This document shows, one piece after another, positions 20,439 through 29,819 of a stretch of DNA of 31,311 nt; the first letter of the stretch is position 1; every line of letters begins with the position of its first letter. The notes beneath the pieces were generated by a model that made no database searches, was not told where the DNA came from, and was given only the letters and a program-made list of their open reading frames with translations. Made by a program: the position numbers and the translations under genes. Source of the stretch: Leucogyrophana mollusca (Eukaryota > Basidiomycota > Agaricomycetes > Boletales); assembly GCA_021014945.1 (NCBI GenBank), contig MU266615.1, positions 1-31,311 on the forward strand, written 5' to 3'.

Positions 20439-21613
20439 AACCCTTCGTGAGGCGGTTCACCTCCAATTGTTACCGACATCTATTCTCACTGCTTGAGCGC
20501 AGCAGATTCCAGACTGCGTGAAAGGAAGCATCTCCAGTTGCGGTGTCACGTGCAGTTGTTGATGCAAGTCCAAAAACGAAACGTGGCATTGATGGCTGAT
20601 GGCCGCCGCCACCGCCACTCGATGGCATCGAACACACGGATAGCGAGCCTGATAGCAAAGAACCGCAACTTGACTCCTCTTGCCGGGCGGAGCTCTTATA
20701 GATAGATCACGCAACGCAGCTCGCGCAAAGCAGTATCCTTGCGCCTGATTCGTCAGCGCGTATGCTGTCACCATAACATGCGCCAGCCTACCCAATTTTC
20801 GGCGAAGTGGCTTGCTACGCGAAAGTTCGCAAACCTGGCCGCGAGTGTATGGCGCAGCTACCCTCTTGTCGGGGTGCATGTGCTGGCCTTCGCAGAGTGT
20901 GTGCCCTGAACTTTCGTGTGGTTGTGCCACCGGTCTTCTCAGTGTTGTAAAATCTACGAGGGAGGCAATGTGGAATTTCCGCCGTCCCCCCCGATGGCCA
21001 GGTGTGAGTTCTTTCCCCCCAGATGCATCGGAGACGCCACTGACCTCTGGACAGTTGCATTTACGAAGGCACAACCGTCTTTTCGTCTTTTCCGCTTGAG
21101 TGTGCCACGAGATTCGATTTTGCTGGGGGCGTAGTAAACTGTTTCACGCCCAATAATCCGGTCCTGGCATTGTCGGTACCACCCATCACTGGCGCGCCGG
21201 GGATTTCCTTGGGCACGAGGTAGGACCATGTTGTGATCACATCCACGGAGACCTTCCACATTGGGGTCGAGGGAATTAACAACCCAAATTGAACCCAGCG
21301 GAAGACGCGCTTTGGCACGGATAATGGTACCTGTGGACTCCGACACGCCAAACAAGGCAAGTTCGAACTTGCTTCGGTCTTTGATTGTTTCGTTGTCTGT
21401 TCAAAGCGGGCACCTCCCTCCCTTTGATATAAATATCGGTGGCTTTGGGGTGGCATGCGCCCCCCATCGCCGTGTCCTTCAAATCTACAACGCACGCTGG
21501 GATCTATTCTATCAACTACAGACGGGCATTGATTTCCCCGTTTTATTCTTCGCGCCACCTGTATCTGCCAACGCACTCCGACCCACCAGAGCCAGAGCCA
21601 TTTTGTTGACCTC
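20439..21613. other. Intergenic region between divergent genes, with zinc-finger gene leader
   Basis: This separates the membrane protein gene (minus) from the zinc-finger gene (plus). Frames at 20457-21134 on both strands overlap and have no recognisable sequence. TATAAATA at 21428-21435 is the best promoter candidate for the zinc-finger gene, leaving a leader of up to ~180 bases. Nothing else is supported. Confidence 0.45.
21428..21435 (+). promoter_or_regulatory. TATA box candidate of the zinc-finger gene
   Basis: TATAAATA about 180 bases upstream of the ATG at 21614, followed by an intron-free leader ending CTCATG. Confidence 0.5.
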
Positions 21614-22977
21614 ATGTCTCACTACCGCCCTTACATGTTCCAGTACCCCGCTGGCGATTCTATGCCATACGTTGCTCCGGCGCCCCAACCGTTATATCCC
21701 ATGCCACCATCCGCGGGCCCCTCCCCTCTCACCTCCCTGTCCCACCCATCAAGCTTCACGAGTAGCGCATACCCAAGCACCTTCAGTGCATTTTCCGCGC
21801 CCAGAACAGTCCGACAGCAGGCGATCAGCGATCCTGCTTTCGCCTACAACAATGCCGCAACCCAACAGCTCTTCTCCACTGGCATGCAGCCTGTCCAATC
21901 ACGGCCGCGATATATCACGTCCAAGTACCCTTCGGTGACGGTACAGCGGGGTCCACAGGATAACGTGATGCTGGCCTATCTCGTGGATTGCGCCATCCCA
22001 GCTAGTTCGTCGGTCACCTGTAGCGGCTACCCTTTAGGCTACGGCTCCACTCCAGCAGCGAATCACGGCCGAAATGAAGCACTGGACACTCCAGACAGCC
22101 CAGACAGCCGCATTAGCGCGTCACCCGCCTCGTCTCCAAATGTTTCCCCCCCTCCTCCCTATTACGCCCATGCTTCAATGTCCGATACTTCCACCTCGGA
22201 TGGATCGCCAGACGAGGATCACGATCTCCAACCAGCCATTCAGTCGGCAGTCGCGTCTATCCAACGTCCACGCAGGCATTACGTGAGTGCATGTCCACAC
22301 TCCTGGCCACTGCATCGCGAGCTTACAGATATTTTGCCCAGACCAAAAGGGGCACCACAGTCATGAGCGGCGGCGTGACCAAACCAAAACCCACTACTGA
22401 GCAGAAAACTTGCCCGGTCTGCAACCAGACCTTTAAGGGAAACCTATCGCGGCATATGGCAAAGCACAGCAAGGAGCTGCAAGTTTCGTGCGACGGGTGT
22501 GGAGGCCGGTGAGTATGCTTTATTTATGTTATACGTCTTTAATACCTTCGTTGTGTATTTCGAATTTTAACCGTTCGATTTGCTTGCAGGTTTGCTCGTC
22601 CGGACTCGTTAAAGCGACACCTCATCCGAGGGAGCTGCAAGGGCATCGACGACATGTCTTTCGTCCCGTGTGAGAAGGAGAATGGTTGGGTTGTGGAGCA
22701 GCCGGATGTACCCCGCGCACCGCGGACCAAGCGGAAGACTACTTCCCCGTCAATTATGGCTCAACCCCCGGTCTCCCACTCATCTCCTGCCCAAAGTACT
22801 ATGTCACCGCCCACGGACATTGATGCAGCTGGCGCTACCGCCGTTCTTTCGGATGACAATTTTAGCCAGGAACAGCTGGAGGCGTTTATACGCGCCGTGA
22901 ACGAGATGAGTGGAGGTGTGCAATCAATGTCCCACCTGCCATTATCCGAAGACGGTGTCGAAATTCAGGCCCCGTAA
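21614..22977 (+). CDS. C2H2/C2HC zinc-finger transcription factor-like protein
   Basis: Predicted CDS join(21614..22282, 22342..22508, 22590..22977), 407 residues, with GTGAGT donors and CAG acceptors; the second intron interrupts the second finger. Residues 1-223 are a Pro/Ser/Tyr-rich low-complexity region (PAPQPLYPMPPSAGPSP, SPPPPYYAH) with an acidic DGSPDEDHD patch, as in activation domains. Finger 1 (CPVC...H-x3-H, residues 247-265) is two residues short in its F-to-L spacing. Finger 2 (CDGCGGRFARPDSLKRH...C, 273-295) has standard C-x2-C-x3-F-x5-L-x2-H spacing and ends with Cys instead of His after five residues. The following RTKRKT is a possible nuclear localisation signal, and the end is acidic/Ser-rich. 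A DNA-binding regulator is the natural reading; its targets are unknown. Confidence 0.85.
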
Positions 22978-23348
22978 ATGGGCCGACTCGCTGTGCGCTA
23001 CAGATCTCTCATTGCTCATTCACCTTTGCACGCATTGCACATTCCAAACTCGCTATATGTTTTTTCCACATGCTTTCTGCTTTGCTTTCATGTGTACGCA
23101 TACAGCTCGCTCCCAATTCGCTACGATACTTTCACCCCTTGTGGTACTACTACTAGTCTACGTCGAGATACCTCCCAGAACACACTGATTTTGACGAATC
23201 TACTAAGCAATTCTTGTTTTAGGCCCGTGGCTTACCTTTGAGTACTTTGACAATTCGTGGAAAATTTTCTTGCGTTGCTATCCTATGTTGCAGTCTGCCA
23301 TTCATGCACCCCAGTGGCCACACGACACGGCAAACCTTCACGTGCTTC
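22978..23348. other. 3' flank of the zinc-finger gene
   Basis: Pyrimidine-rich sequence after the stop codon with no gene-like frame. It ends where segmental duplication copy B starts. Confidence 0.4.
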
Positions 23349-23354
23349 GCACGG

Positions 23355-23382
23355 TGTTTGGATTCAAAGCCTTTGCCAAACA
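23355..23382. repeat. Palindrome at the edge of duplication copy B
   Basis: TGTTTGG-att-CAAAG-c-CTTTG-CCAAACA: a 7-base outer stem and a 5-base inner stem with a three-base bulge. It is conserved with one inner mismatch in copy A. Confidence 0.6.
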
Positions 23383-24305
23383 AACGCGGGGTTATTAGAT
23401 GCATTCTATAAATAATATATGCAACCATATAGGTACCCGGTGCTACCCGGTGCTCTCGGGTTCCACCAGCTGCAGAAGGACTTGGACAGCCCAGGACAGC
23501 CCCGATGGTCTTCTCGCTGAACGGTCCGTGCGCCGATGATATCGTGACCAGCTCTGTGTTGTGTGGCCGAGTCGGCTGCACTTCACGTGTCAAACTGCAA
23601 GTTTCAAGTTTGATGATCGGGATGATGTTCAAAGCGTCGTCGGCTGTCCCAGGGCAACGTTGGATGATGGGTCACCATATACTCTCCACACATCACCGGA
23701 TCAATGATTACTGAGGTGCCCCAGTTGATTCAGACGTCACCCAGCGTCACCGCCGGGCAGTCTATCGCTCGTTCGGACGTCTCGCCTACATGCATTTTTG
23801 GTCGAAACTCGCGCAACCAACCCCACCCTGCCTTAATCCCTCTAAGGACGTTGTTCGAACCGTTACAGATGACATGAAGAATCTTTCAGGTATTCCGAAT
23901 TGTCCCTCGCAACGTCCGGCGTTCGTGTGCGCTGTTGGAGCACCTGCAGCTGTATCTTTGGAGCAGTGATCAGTATTCCTATTCATTCATCGTCAACATC
24001 TGTCAAGTTTACAGCCGTCCTTGAGTTGACTTGGAAGTTTCATCCTCATCTGATCCTGACTCGGACTCCTCCACTGATCGCAGGCTCTTTGCTCCACAGT
24101 AACCAACCGACGAACCTGCTCGGTAACTCTGCTCACAACGCCATTGCGTTTCGCCCCCCGAAACGACTCCAATAGACGTCAAAGACCTCAGTTCCTTGTG
24201 TTAGCGACCTCTCCACAAGCGTCAGGCCACTCGAGCGGCATAGCTGGCTGACTGTGTGGAGCAACCTCGGCGTACATTCTGTCCCCCATCCGTGTCGAAG
24301 AAACG

Positions 24306-24313
24306 CATAAATA
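24306..24313 (+). promoter_or_regulatory. TATA-like box of secreted protein gene B
   Basis: CATAAATA followed by CCCC, ~100 bases before the ATG at 24410. Identical to the box in copy A. Confidence 0.6.
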
Positions 24314-24409
24314 CCCCAGGTGGTTGCTCCTTCCTTCCAACAACAAGCAATCCAAGAAAGCAATCCAAGAAACCCCACCGATCCCACTCTCAGCCCAACT
24401 TACTTTATA

Positions 24410-24959
24410 ATGTTCGTCAGCAAAGTCGCCCTCGCCGTCCTCGCTGTCGCATTGGCGAGCCCTGCCCGCGCCGTGTGCGGAATTACAGATGATGCTTCGT
24501 GAGTCGGCTTTATTCTCTCCATTCTAGCAAGTTGCTGCAGTAGTATCCGTTGCTGACCGGCTGCCGTCGCATACCCAGGGCCGGCGACTGCCAGCACCTC
24601 CTCGATAACTTCCCGGCTACCCTCAACTTTGGGAGCAAGTGTCACTATTTCGTCGGCGCCATCTCGCACGACGCGTTCAACGTCGCTTGCTACGGCGGAT
24701 GTAAGCCCCGTCACCTCTCCCCCGCGCATACCGTCGAGCTGACTATTTTGTTCGCCCCGCAGGTTGCATCTACTCGGACCAGAACGGTGTCTCCGTCGAC
24801 TTGGTGAAGCAAGCGGCGCAGACGACCTTGGATGGGTGCCAGGACTCGCAAACCGGGACGGTCAACGGGCGTACGACTGTGAGTGGCGATGGGAGCAACC
24901 CGCCAAGCATCTGCCTCAGCAACGGGAACGGCTGTGGGGGATGCTTCCACAACGAGTAG
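24410..24959 (+). CDS. Small secreted cysteine-rich protein, copy B
   Basis: Predicted CDS join(24410..24498, 24579..24700, 24763..24959), 135 residues, with exon lengths identical to copy A (89, 122, 197). The protein differs from copy A by one residue in the signal peptide (Asn to Ser before PARA); the mature 10-cysteine protein is identical. Other exon changes are synonymous, while introns and upstream DNA have diverged more and carry indels. This pattern means the protein is under strong constraint, or the exons have been homogenised by gene conversion. The role is inferred as for copy A: a secreted effector-like or defence protein of unassigned family. Confidence 0.85.
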
Positions 24960-25227
24960 ATGTGCTGGACTATTACTTAGTATGGCTGCAGTGTATGTGT
25001 TACGAATTGTGGTGTGTACATATGTCGAGTATTTATGGGGAGTGCCAAACATAGAATTTCGAACCAACCGCGACCTTCCTCGACAAAAAGGCGAGCATCA
25101 TACAATAGTCAATGAAAGATACATAAAGCCAAGGGAAGTTAAATCATCGAGAGTAACGTCATCAATCCTTGCTTTGAAGGAAACATTTGACTCGCATTCC
25201 GATTCCCATCCAACGACACCCGGGAGT

Positions 25228-26218
25228 TCATCCCAGAACCCACACATCGAAGGCTGGAGGATCCATGAATCAATACATTGACATGTTTGAAAAAGCGCGA
25301 AATAGCTAACCTAATGGAGGATCTGAAAAGACCTGTTCAAAGCTCAACCTGCAGTCGCTGCATGCCACCTCGATCGCAATCCGGCTGTCGCCCCCGCACT
25401 CAAACAGCGGTGTAGGCGGCCTGAGTTCCATACCGTCACGTTCATCGTCGGGGTCATAGACGTCTGGGGGCGGCGCAAAATTGACGGTACCCAATAACGA
25501 CTGGCGTGGTGGTCGAGTGTTCCAGCTCAGCTCAGTTGGTAAATCTGTATAGGACACGTTCCAAATCTCGATGGCGCTGACGTCTCCTTCAGAGACGTAG
25601 TTCTTGTTTCCGGCCAGTTGTTTCGAAGCGTTTGGAACAGCTGCAATGACGTAGCAGGTGCTATTCGCGGGATTCTTCATTGTGAATCGGTAGAACATAG
25701 AATCCTGAAAGAAGCACGCATCAAATTGGAGTTCAATACACAATCGTTCGGTGGCGCACCGATGGACTGAGTGTTACTGAGCTCGAGGTGGTATACTTTC
25801 GATCGGGTTCCACCGCATTGGTACGAACAATATACCAAGGAAACCACATCTTAGGCGCTGCCGGGTCCATGAATCAACGTCAAGGCACGAATTTGGACAC
25901 CTGCTCACCAGATTTGAGCCCCATAGCATCGTCAATGATGTCGTCGCCCACGTTGGGATACGGTGACACTTTTCGTAGGGACGCAACAAAGCGCGGATGG
26001 GAAGCGTCTTCGATGGACACCGAAATGCTGCTGAAGTGCAAGGACACAGCGACAAGGATCGAGATAAGCGAGACAGCAATTGTTAACCAGGAAGTTGTGG
26101 AGGGGATCTGCTTGTCTGGTAATTTTTCGTAGAGCAGACTTTCGGGGGACTCGGGCTCTTCTCCATCGCCGACAGCTTTTGACAGAAGGGGTAGGTAGTA
26201 TTCCTGATTTACTTGCAT
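25228..26218 (-). CDS. Single-pass membrane protein with a But2-like extracellular domain
   Basis: Predicted exons 26218-25901, 25849-25760, 25704-25311, 25253-25228, together 275 residues. The N-terminus is acidic and cytosolic (DGEEPESPES), followed by one membrane helix (SWLTIAVSLISILVAVSL, ~43-60). The lumenal part contains PYPNVGDD, then FPWYIV, FYRFTMKNPANSTCYV, VSAIEIWNV and SWNTRPPRQSLLG. These blocks are characteristic of basidiomycete membrane proteins often annotated with an ubiquitin-3-binding But2 C-terminal domain. Several N-x-S/T sites (NST, NVS) suggest glycosylation. The last small exon (...FDVWVLG) replaces a stop reached at 25306 without splicing and is the least certain join. 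Function unknown. It lies 335 bases downstream of the UstYa-like gene in the same direction, so it may belong to the same cluster. Confidence 0.68.
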
Positions 26219-26553
26219 GAAGAGCACCGGGTATGAAGAGTGCAGGGTCAAGGTGGAGGTGAGCCGAAGTGAAACCTATATACTAAGGTCGTGAGATTGG
26301 AAACATCATCCCTGCGGTGTCCTGGGCCTGATTCTCCGCATCCGAAAGCCAACCGCAATCGAAGACTGTGGCCAGGTATATGGTGCAATGTCTGATGGCG
26401 GTACCCAAATTCAATACACATGTTGTCCACGTGACAAGGTGTAACCATTTTTCTTCATCTTTGGCATAGTGCGGAGTAACTTTATCTTACAACTATATCT
26501 AGGCCTCGCATCGACATCCCATGTTTGGACGAAAAACTCAGACGACGCGCCCA

Positions 26554-27429
26554 TCATGTGCTCGTACTGTTCCACACCTCGCTCATCTGATTCATCCGGA
26601 CGTAATCGTATACTTTCTCCCAATCCCTGCAAACGTGTACCACACTGACTCCATCCGATCCTCTCAACTTTCCATGACCGTCATTCCGAAGGGGATCCAG
26701 TGTCGTGTCGCTCGCGCAGAGAATGGCTTGTCGTATGAAGTTGAGACAATGGTGCGTATGAGAGTCCGCGCTGTCTTTCTCGATGACGGCTTTGCGAATC
26801 ATCATCAAACAATGCATCTGGTGAAACATGCTGACACCAAACGTGCGACCTGAGATTTATAATAGCTCAACTAACCAAATTCTGTGAGGACGCAGGACGT
26901 ACCTTGTTTTCCCAGCTTCACAAAGCCGTTTGCGCGCGGAAACAGATCCGTGGTACGCCACTCTGCCCATGCTTATGGGTTGGATATCCCGAACATGCCA
27001 GTGTTTTCGATTTCGAGAGCAACATGTGGTAGATCTATTGGCAAGTTAGTGGGGTGGTCGTCGCCGACGTAGCCTAGACTGAGTCAGCTTCTGTGATGCG
27101 TAGCAAATCGTACCTGAAACTCACTATACGCGCTATCATCAACGGAAACACGAGGTTTGGCGTTCGCCAACTCAGTGCGGAGACGGTGCATGGTGAGTGT
27201 GTTGAGACTGAGACGTGCGATCAATGCTGATACCGCAGCAGACAACACTGTGACTGGTTGCAGGCTAAGTTGAGTGTACCAGGTGAAGAGCAGCGGTAGG
27301 TTTCCAGTCAGCAATCAGACGGGTTAGTGCTGAGAAATTGATCTTGCTGATTGAGGAGATCTTCCAATCAGGTCGACCTTCATCGTCTTCTGATCCTGGT
27401 GCATGGCTTCTATTCAGTCGATCATACAT
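26554..27429 (-). pseudogene. UstYa-like (DUF3328) oxidase homologue with a premature stop
   Basis: The C-terminal exon (26849-26554) has both signature HxxHC motifs, FHQMHC and HTHHCLNFIRQAILC, followed by the conserved DTTLDP and VCRDWEKVYDYV. An intron at 26850-26902 joins it in frame to an exon (27073-26903) reading VGDDHPTNLPIDLPHVAL and EWRTTDLFPRANGFVKLG. This exon contains an in-frame TAA at 26973-26975, where relatives have a sense codon before AWAEWR. A further intron at 27074-27124 (GTGAGT) leads to RLRTELANAKPRVSVDDSAY. The N-terminal exon is unresolved: an ATG at 27429 in good context is followed by an acidic stretch, but no clean join to the expected membrane helix was found. 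UstYa proteins catalyse oxidative cyclisation of ribosomal peptides in fungal dikaritin pathways, using the two HxxHC motifs to bind copper. As it stands the gene would give a truncated product lacking both motifs. Confidence 0.72.
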
Positions 27430-27969
27430 GGTGGTACGTCGGCTCCCCGCACGCTGTCAGTTCACAATATAAACTGTAAAACATTTTTTTAAATCTTTCC
27501 TTTTGTCCGGGGCCTTCAGGTAATGTTCCCCTGCCTGCTTCCATTTCTGTCAATCAAGCTCGCTGCCGTATCGAGCCCCAAGGGTAAGTGACGTCATGGG
27601 TAGGTGCGGGCACCCTGCATGCTGAACGCCAGGTCTTGAGGACGCTCGAGACCCGCGTGGAGTCGTCTCCTCCGTGAGTCAACGACAGCGTTAGCTTGAT
27701 CCGAACAGAATAGTGTCACCTATCATGCCAGGGACACGCAGATATGGCATGGACCAATAGGTCAGGTGGCATCCTTGGAGTTAAAGCTGAGTATATCGTG
27801 GAGTAAATGTGGACTAGAATGGTTGGAGATGGCTCGCTCGCGATTAACAGGACGCATTTTACGACCCGACATTGAGCCTGTCGATAATATGGAAACTGTA
27901 TAAAGGGAGCCCCAGCTCGCCAACCAAATCATCGTTCTCCAATATCGACATCGTCTCTACTATTACACA
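27430..27969. promoter_or_regulatory. Shared divergent promoter region
   Basis: The 540 bases between the UstYa-like gene (minus) and the small peptide gene (plus) contain no frame of interest. Such head-to-head arrangement allows joint regulation. A strong TATA box lies on the plus-strand side, and a weaker TATATTG on the minus-strand side near 27465. Confidence 0.5.
27899..27904 (+). promoter_or_regulatory. TATA box of the small secreted peptide gene
   Basis: TATAAA followed by GGGAG, 66 bases before the ATG at 27970; a short C/A-rich leader follows. Confidence 0.7.
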
Positions 27970-28311
27970 ATGAAATTCGCTCTCACTTTCATCTTCGCTG
28001 CCGCCATCTTCGTGGCAAGCGTGTCGGCTTTGCCTGCAGAGGAAGCGCGTAAGTTATCATTGCTATCGATCTCATGCACACCACTGACGACGAGCAATTC
28101 AGGCGAGCCCTTAGGCAGTGACGCGGACGTCGAGAAGCGTAAGTTGAGCGTTGTTATTGGTCTTTGGCACTTCGCTGATCACGAACATTTTCAGGCAACC
28201 GCAAGGCAGTGAGTCAACTTCCAATAACCTGCTGTTTGTTCCGTGGCACAGGCTGATGCTTTCCCCCTGCGTCCAATATAGTACGATGTCAGTCGTGTCC
28301 CATTTTCCTGA
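27970..28311 (+). CDS. Small secreted peptide precursor with Kex2-type sites
   Basis: Predicted CDS join(27970..28048, 28103..28138, 28195..28208, 28282..28311), 52 residues. Exon 1 encodes a textbook signal peptide (MKFALTFIFAAAIFVASVSA). The remainder is a short acidic propeptide ending in a dibasic Lys-Arg (DVEKR), the site cut by Kex2 in the Golgi, with an Arg also at the exon 1/2 border. Introns 1 (28049-28102) and 2 (28139-28194) both start GTAAGTT, both are phase 1 and both split an arginine codon, so exon 2 looks like a modular unit. The last intron (28209-28281) is supported by GTGAGT, a CTGAT branch-like site, a pyrimidine tract and TATAG. Without it the frame runs to a TGA at 28254-28256. 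With this last join, the peptide after the Kex2 site is short and contains a tyrosine. Its position opposite a UstYa-like gene suggests a RiPP precursor; a secreted signalling or effector peptide is the alternative. Confidence 0.62.
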
Positions 28312-29819
28312 TATTTCTTCATGCGGCCGGCTGATTTTCGTATGCTCATATAGATCGTCTGGGACATCATTCGTGATTGAGGTGAGCTTCAAGTCCAGAT
28401 GCTTGCCCTCAGCTATTTCTGACATGGTTTCTCTCCAAGTCCACGTGCGCCGTGAAGTCGTCCGCCTGTGTTGTAATTCTGCGTTGTCTCGTTGGTTGTA
28501 ACAGAGGTGGCGGGTTCCTACCATCCAGAAGTGCTGCTTTCCTTGCGTCAGATCTGACGTAGTGATGTAACTTGTACGAATACTGATGTGTACGGTTGGT
28601 GAGAATTGATGGATTATCTTGTGATGTGTTCCTCTGTGGTTGCGTCGTGCAAATATGCTCTTAGTTTATCCAGCAAGGAGACTTCACAGATATTCAGCGG
28701 CTACCCCAAAGCTGATGCGTGATGGTAGTCAAACTAGGACCTGGGCTTGCGAACCGACGGTAAATTCATGCCGCCACCGTCAAAGCTGTGTTGCAGAATC
28801 TCGCTGGGAGAGGTTAAGGTAATCACGAAATTGTCGTACCATTGTATAAGCGTCAGGGCCTAGGCGTAAGCCACGAGGGCTAGAAAGATCGACGTCGGCG
28901 CCCGTGGTGGCTCTGAATAGATTAAGCTCCTGTAGGCATAGACTGTGCCAATGGACCCCTCGCTCGCAATGTAGTAAACGGCGCGTAGGTGTACGTTCGG
29001 GCCCACGCAGTGCCGCATCTATTGATGAATAACACACCGTAAGTTTGCCATGATATGAAGGTGCAACAGATTGTGTACCATTCTAATGATGCATGTTAAG
29101 ATGAAGGCTACGGGGATTCTTCTATCGTCGCCGTCGGCGTCCCCCACAACTCGATGAGAAACCATAGAAACCGTGGCGCATGTGTTGAGTATGTGTTGCC
29201 TCCGGTTTTAGAGAAGGGTAGCCCAATCCTATCGGACCCAAGCGGAAGAAAATACTTAGAGAAGAGCTTTGGGGTCCTCCTGGACGTGGTGCTCGATGAG
29301 ACGATGGTGGCCGGGAGGCCAGGCGCAAATAGGTTTTGTTTTGGTTCGTTCGGGCTTGTGACCAACTCTGCGATTCATGGCTGAAGTCAACGTGTCAATT
29401 ACTGGTCGCTCGTTACGACTCTCGTTGAAGATGCTCTCGGCAGTCTGACGGTTTTCACCACAAACTCTGACGTCGTGCTGATTTTAAAGACGAGATCGAC
29501 TCCGACAGATTGGACACTACAGCCGCTGTCCCGAGTTTTACTAACTACATAGTTAACCCCAGTCCAACTACACATGATGTGACGGATAGGGACAAACCTC
29601 GCCCCCGAGATAGGTGCCAGCACTATAGTCGACTCGGACTCGACTTGATTACCAGCAGCGGAACATGAGTCGGACTTTCCCTTGTGCCCCTTCCTTCCCC
29701 CCCTGGTGCATCGCTGTTGCCCCCGATCCCCTGCCACCATCACCGCTATTGTGAGGCACTCCTGGGGTTGGAGCCACCAAGGCTCGTCCTTCAAGAAGCC
29801 CGACTTCACTGCCTTGAAT
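28312..29819. other. Region without a resolved gene before HET copy 3
   Basis: I could not build a gene here. On the minus strand, 28780-29040 and 29108-29365 each have open frames. One frame near 28830-28985 reads like a hydrophobic membrane segment (SIFLALVAYA) but is interrupted by a stop. A remnant of a membrane protein gene is possible. From about 29620 to 29819 the sequence is the 3' flank of HET copy 3, related to the 3' blocks of copies 1 and 2. Confidence 0.35.

Larger units (their letters stand above)
23349..25050 (+). repeat. Segmental duplication, copy B
   Basis: Partner of 15601-17235, same orientation. It carries a cleaner version of the palindrome at 23355-23382, a TCTATAAATAATAT box after it, and the second secreted-protein gene. 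The upstream part has small insertions relative to copy A, for example a GGTGCTACCCGGTGCT local repeat near 23440-23460. Confidence 0.8.

Noticed and set aside
28111..28524. Minus-strand frame of 137 codons overlapping the small peptide gene
   Set aside because: Crosses introns and exons of the plus-strand gene, which has a signal peptide, a TATA box and consistent splice sites.
29399..29809. Minus-strand frame of 136 codons behind HET copy 3
   Set aside because: Starts at a GTG in the 3' flank and is not conserved in frame with the blocks behind copies 1 and 2 beyond a short patch.
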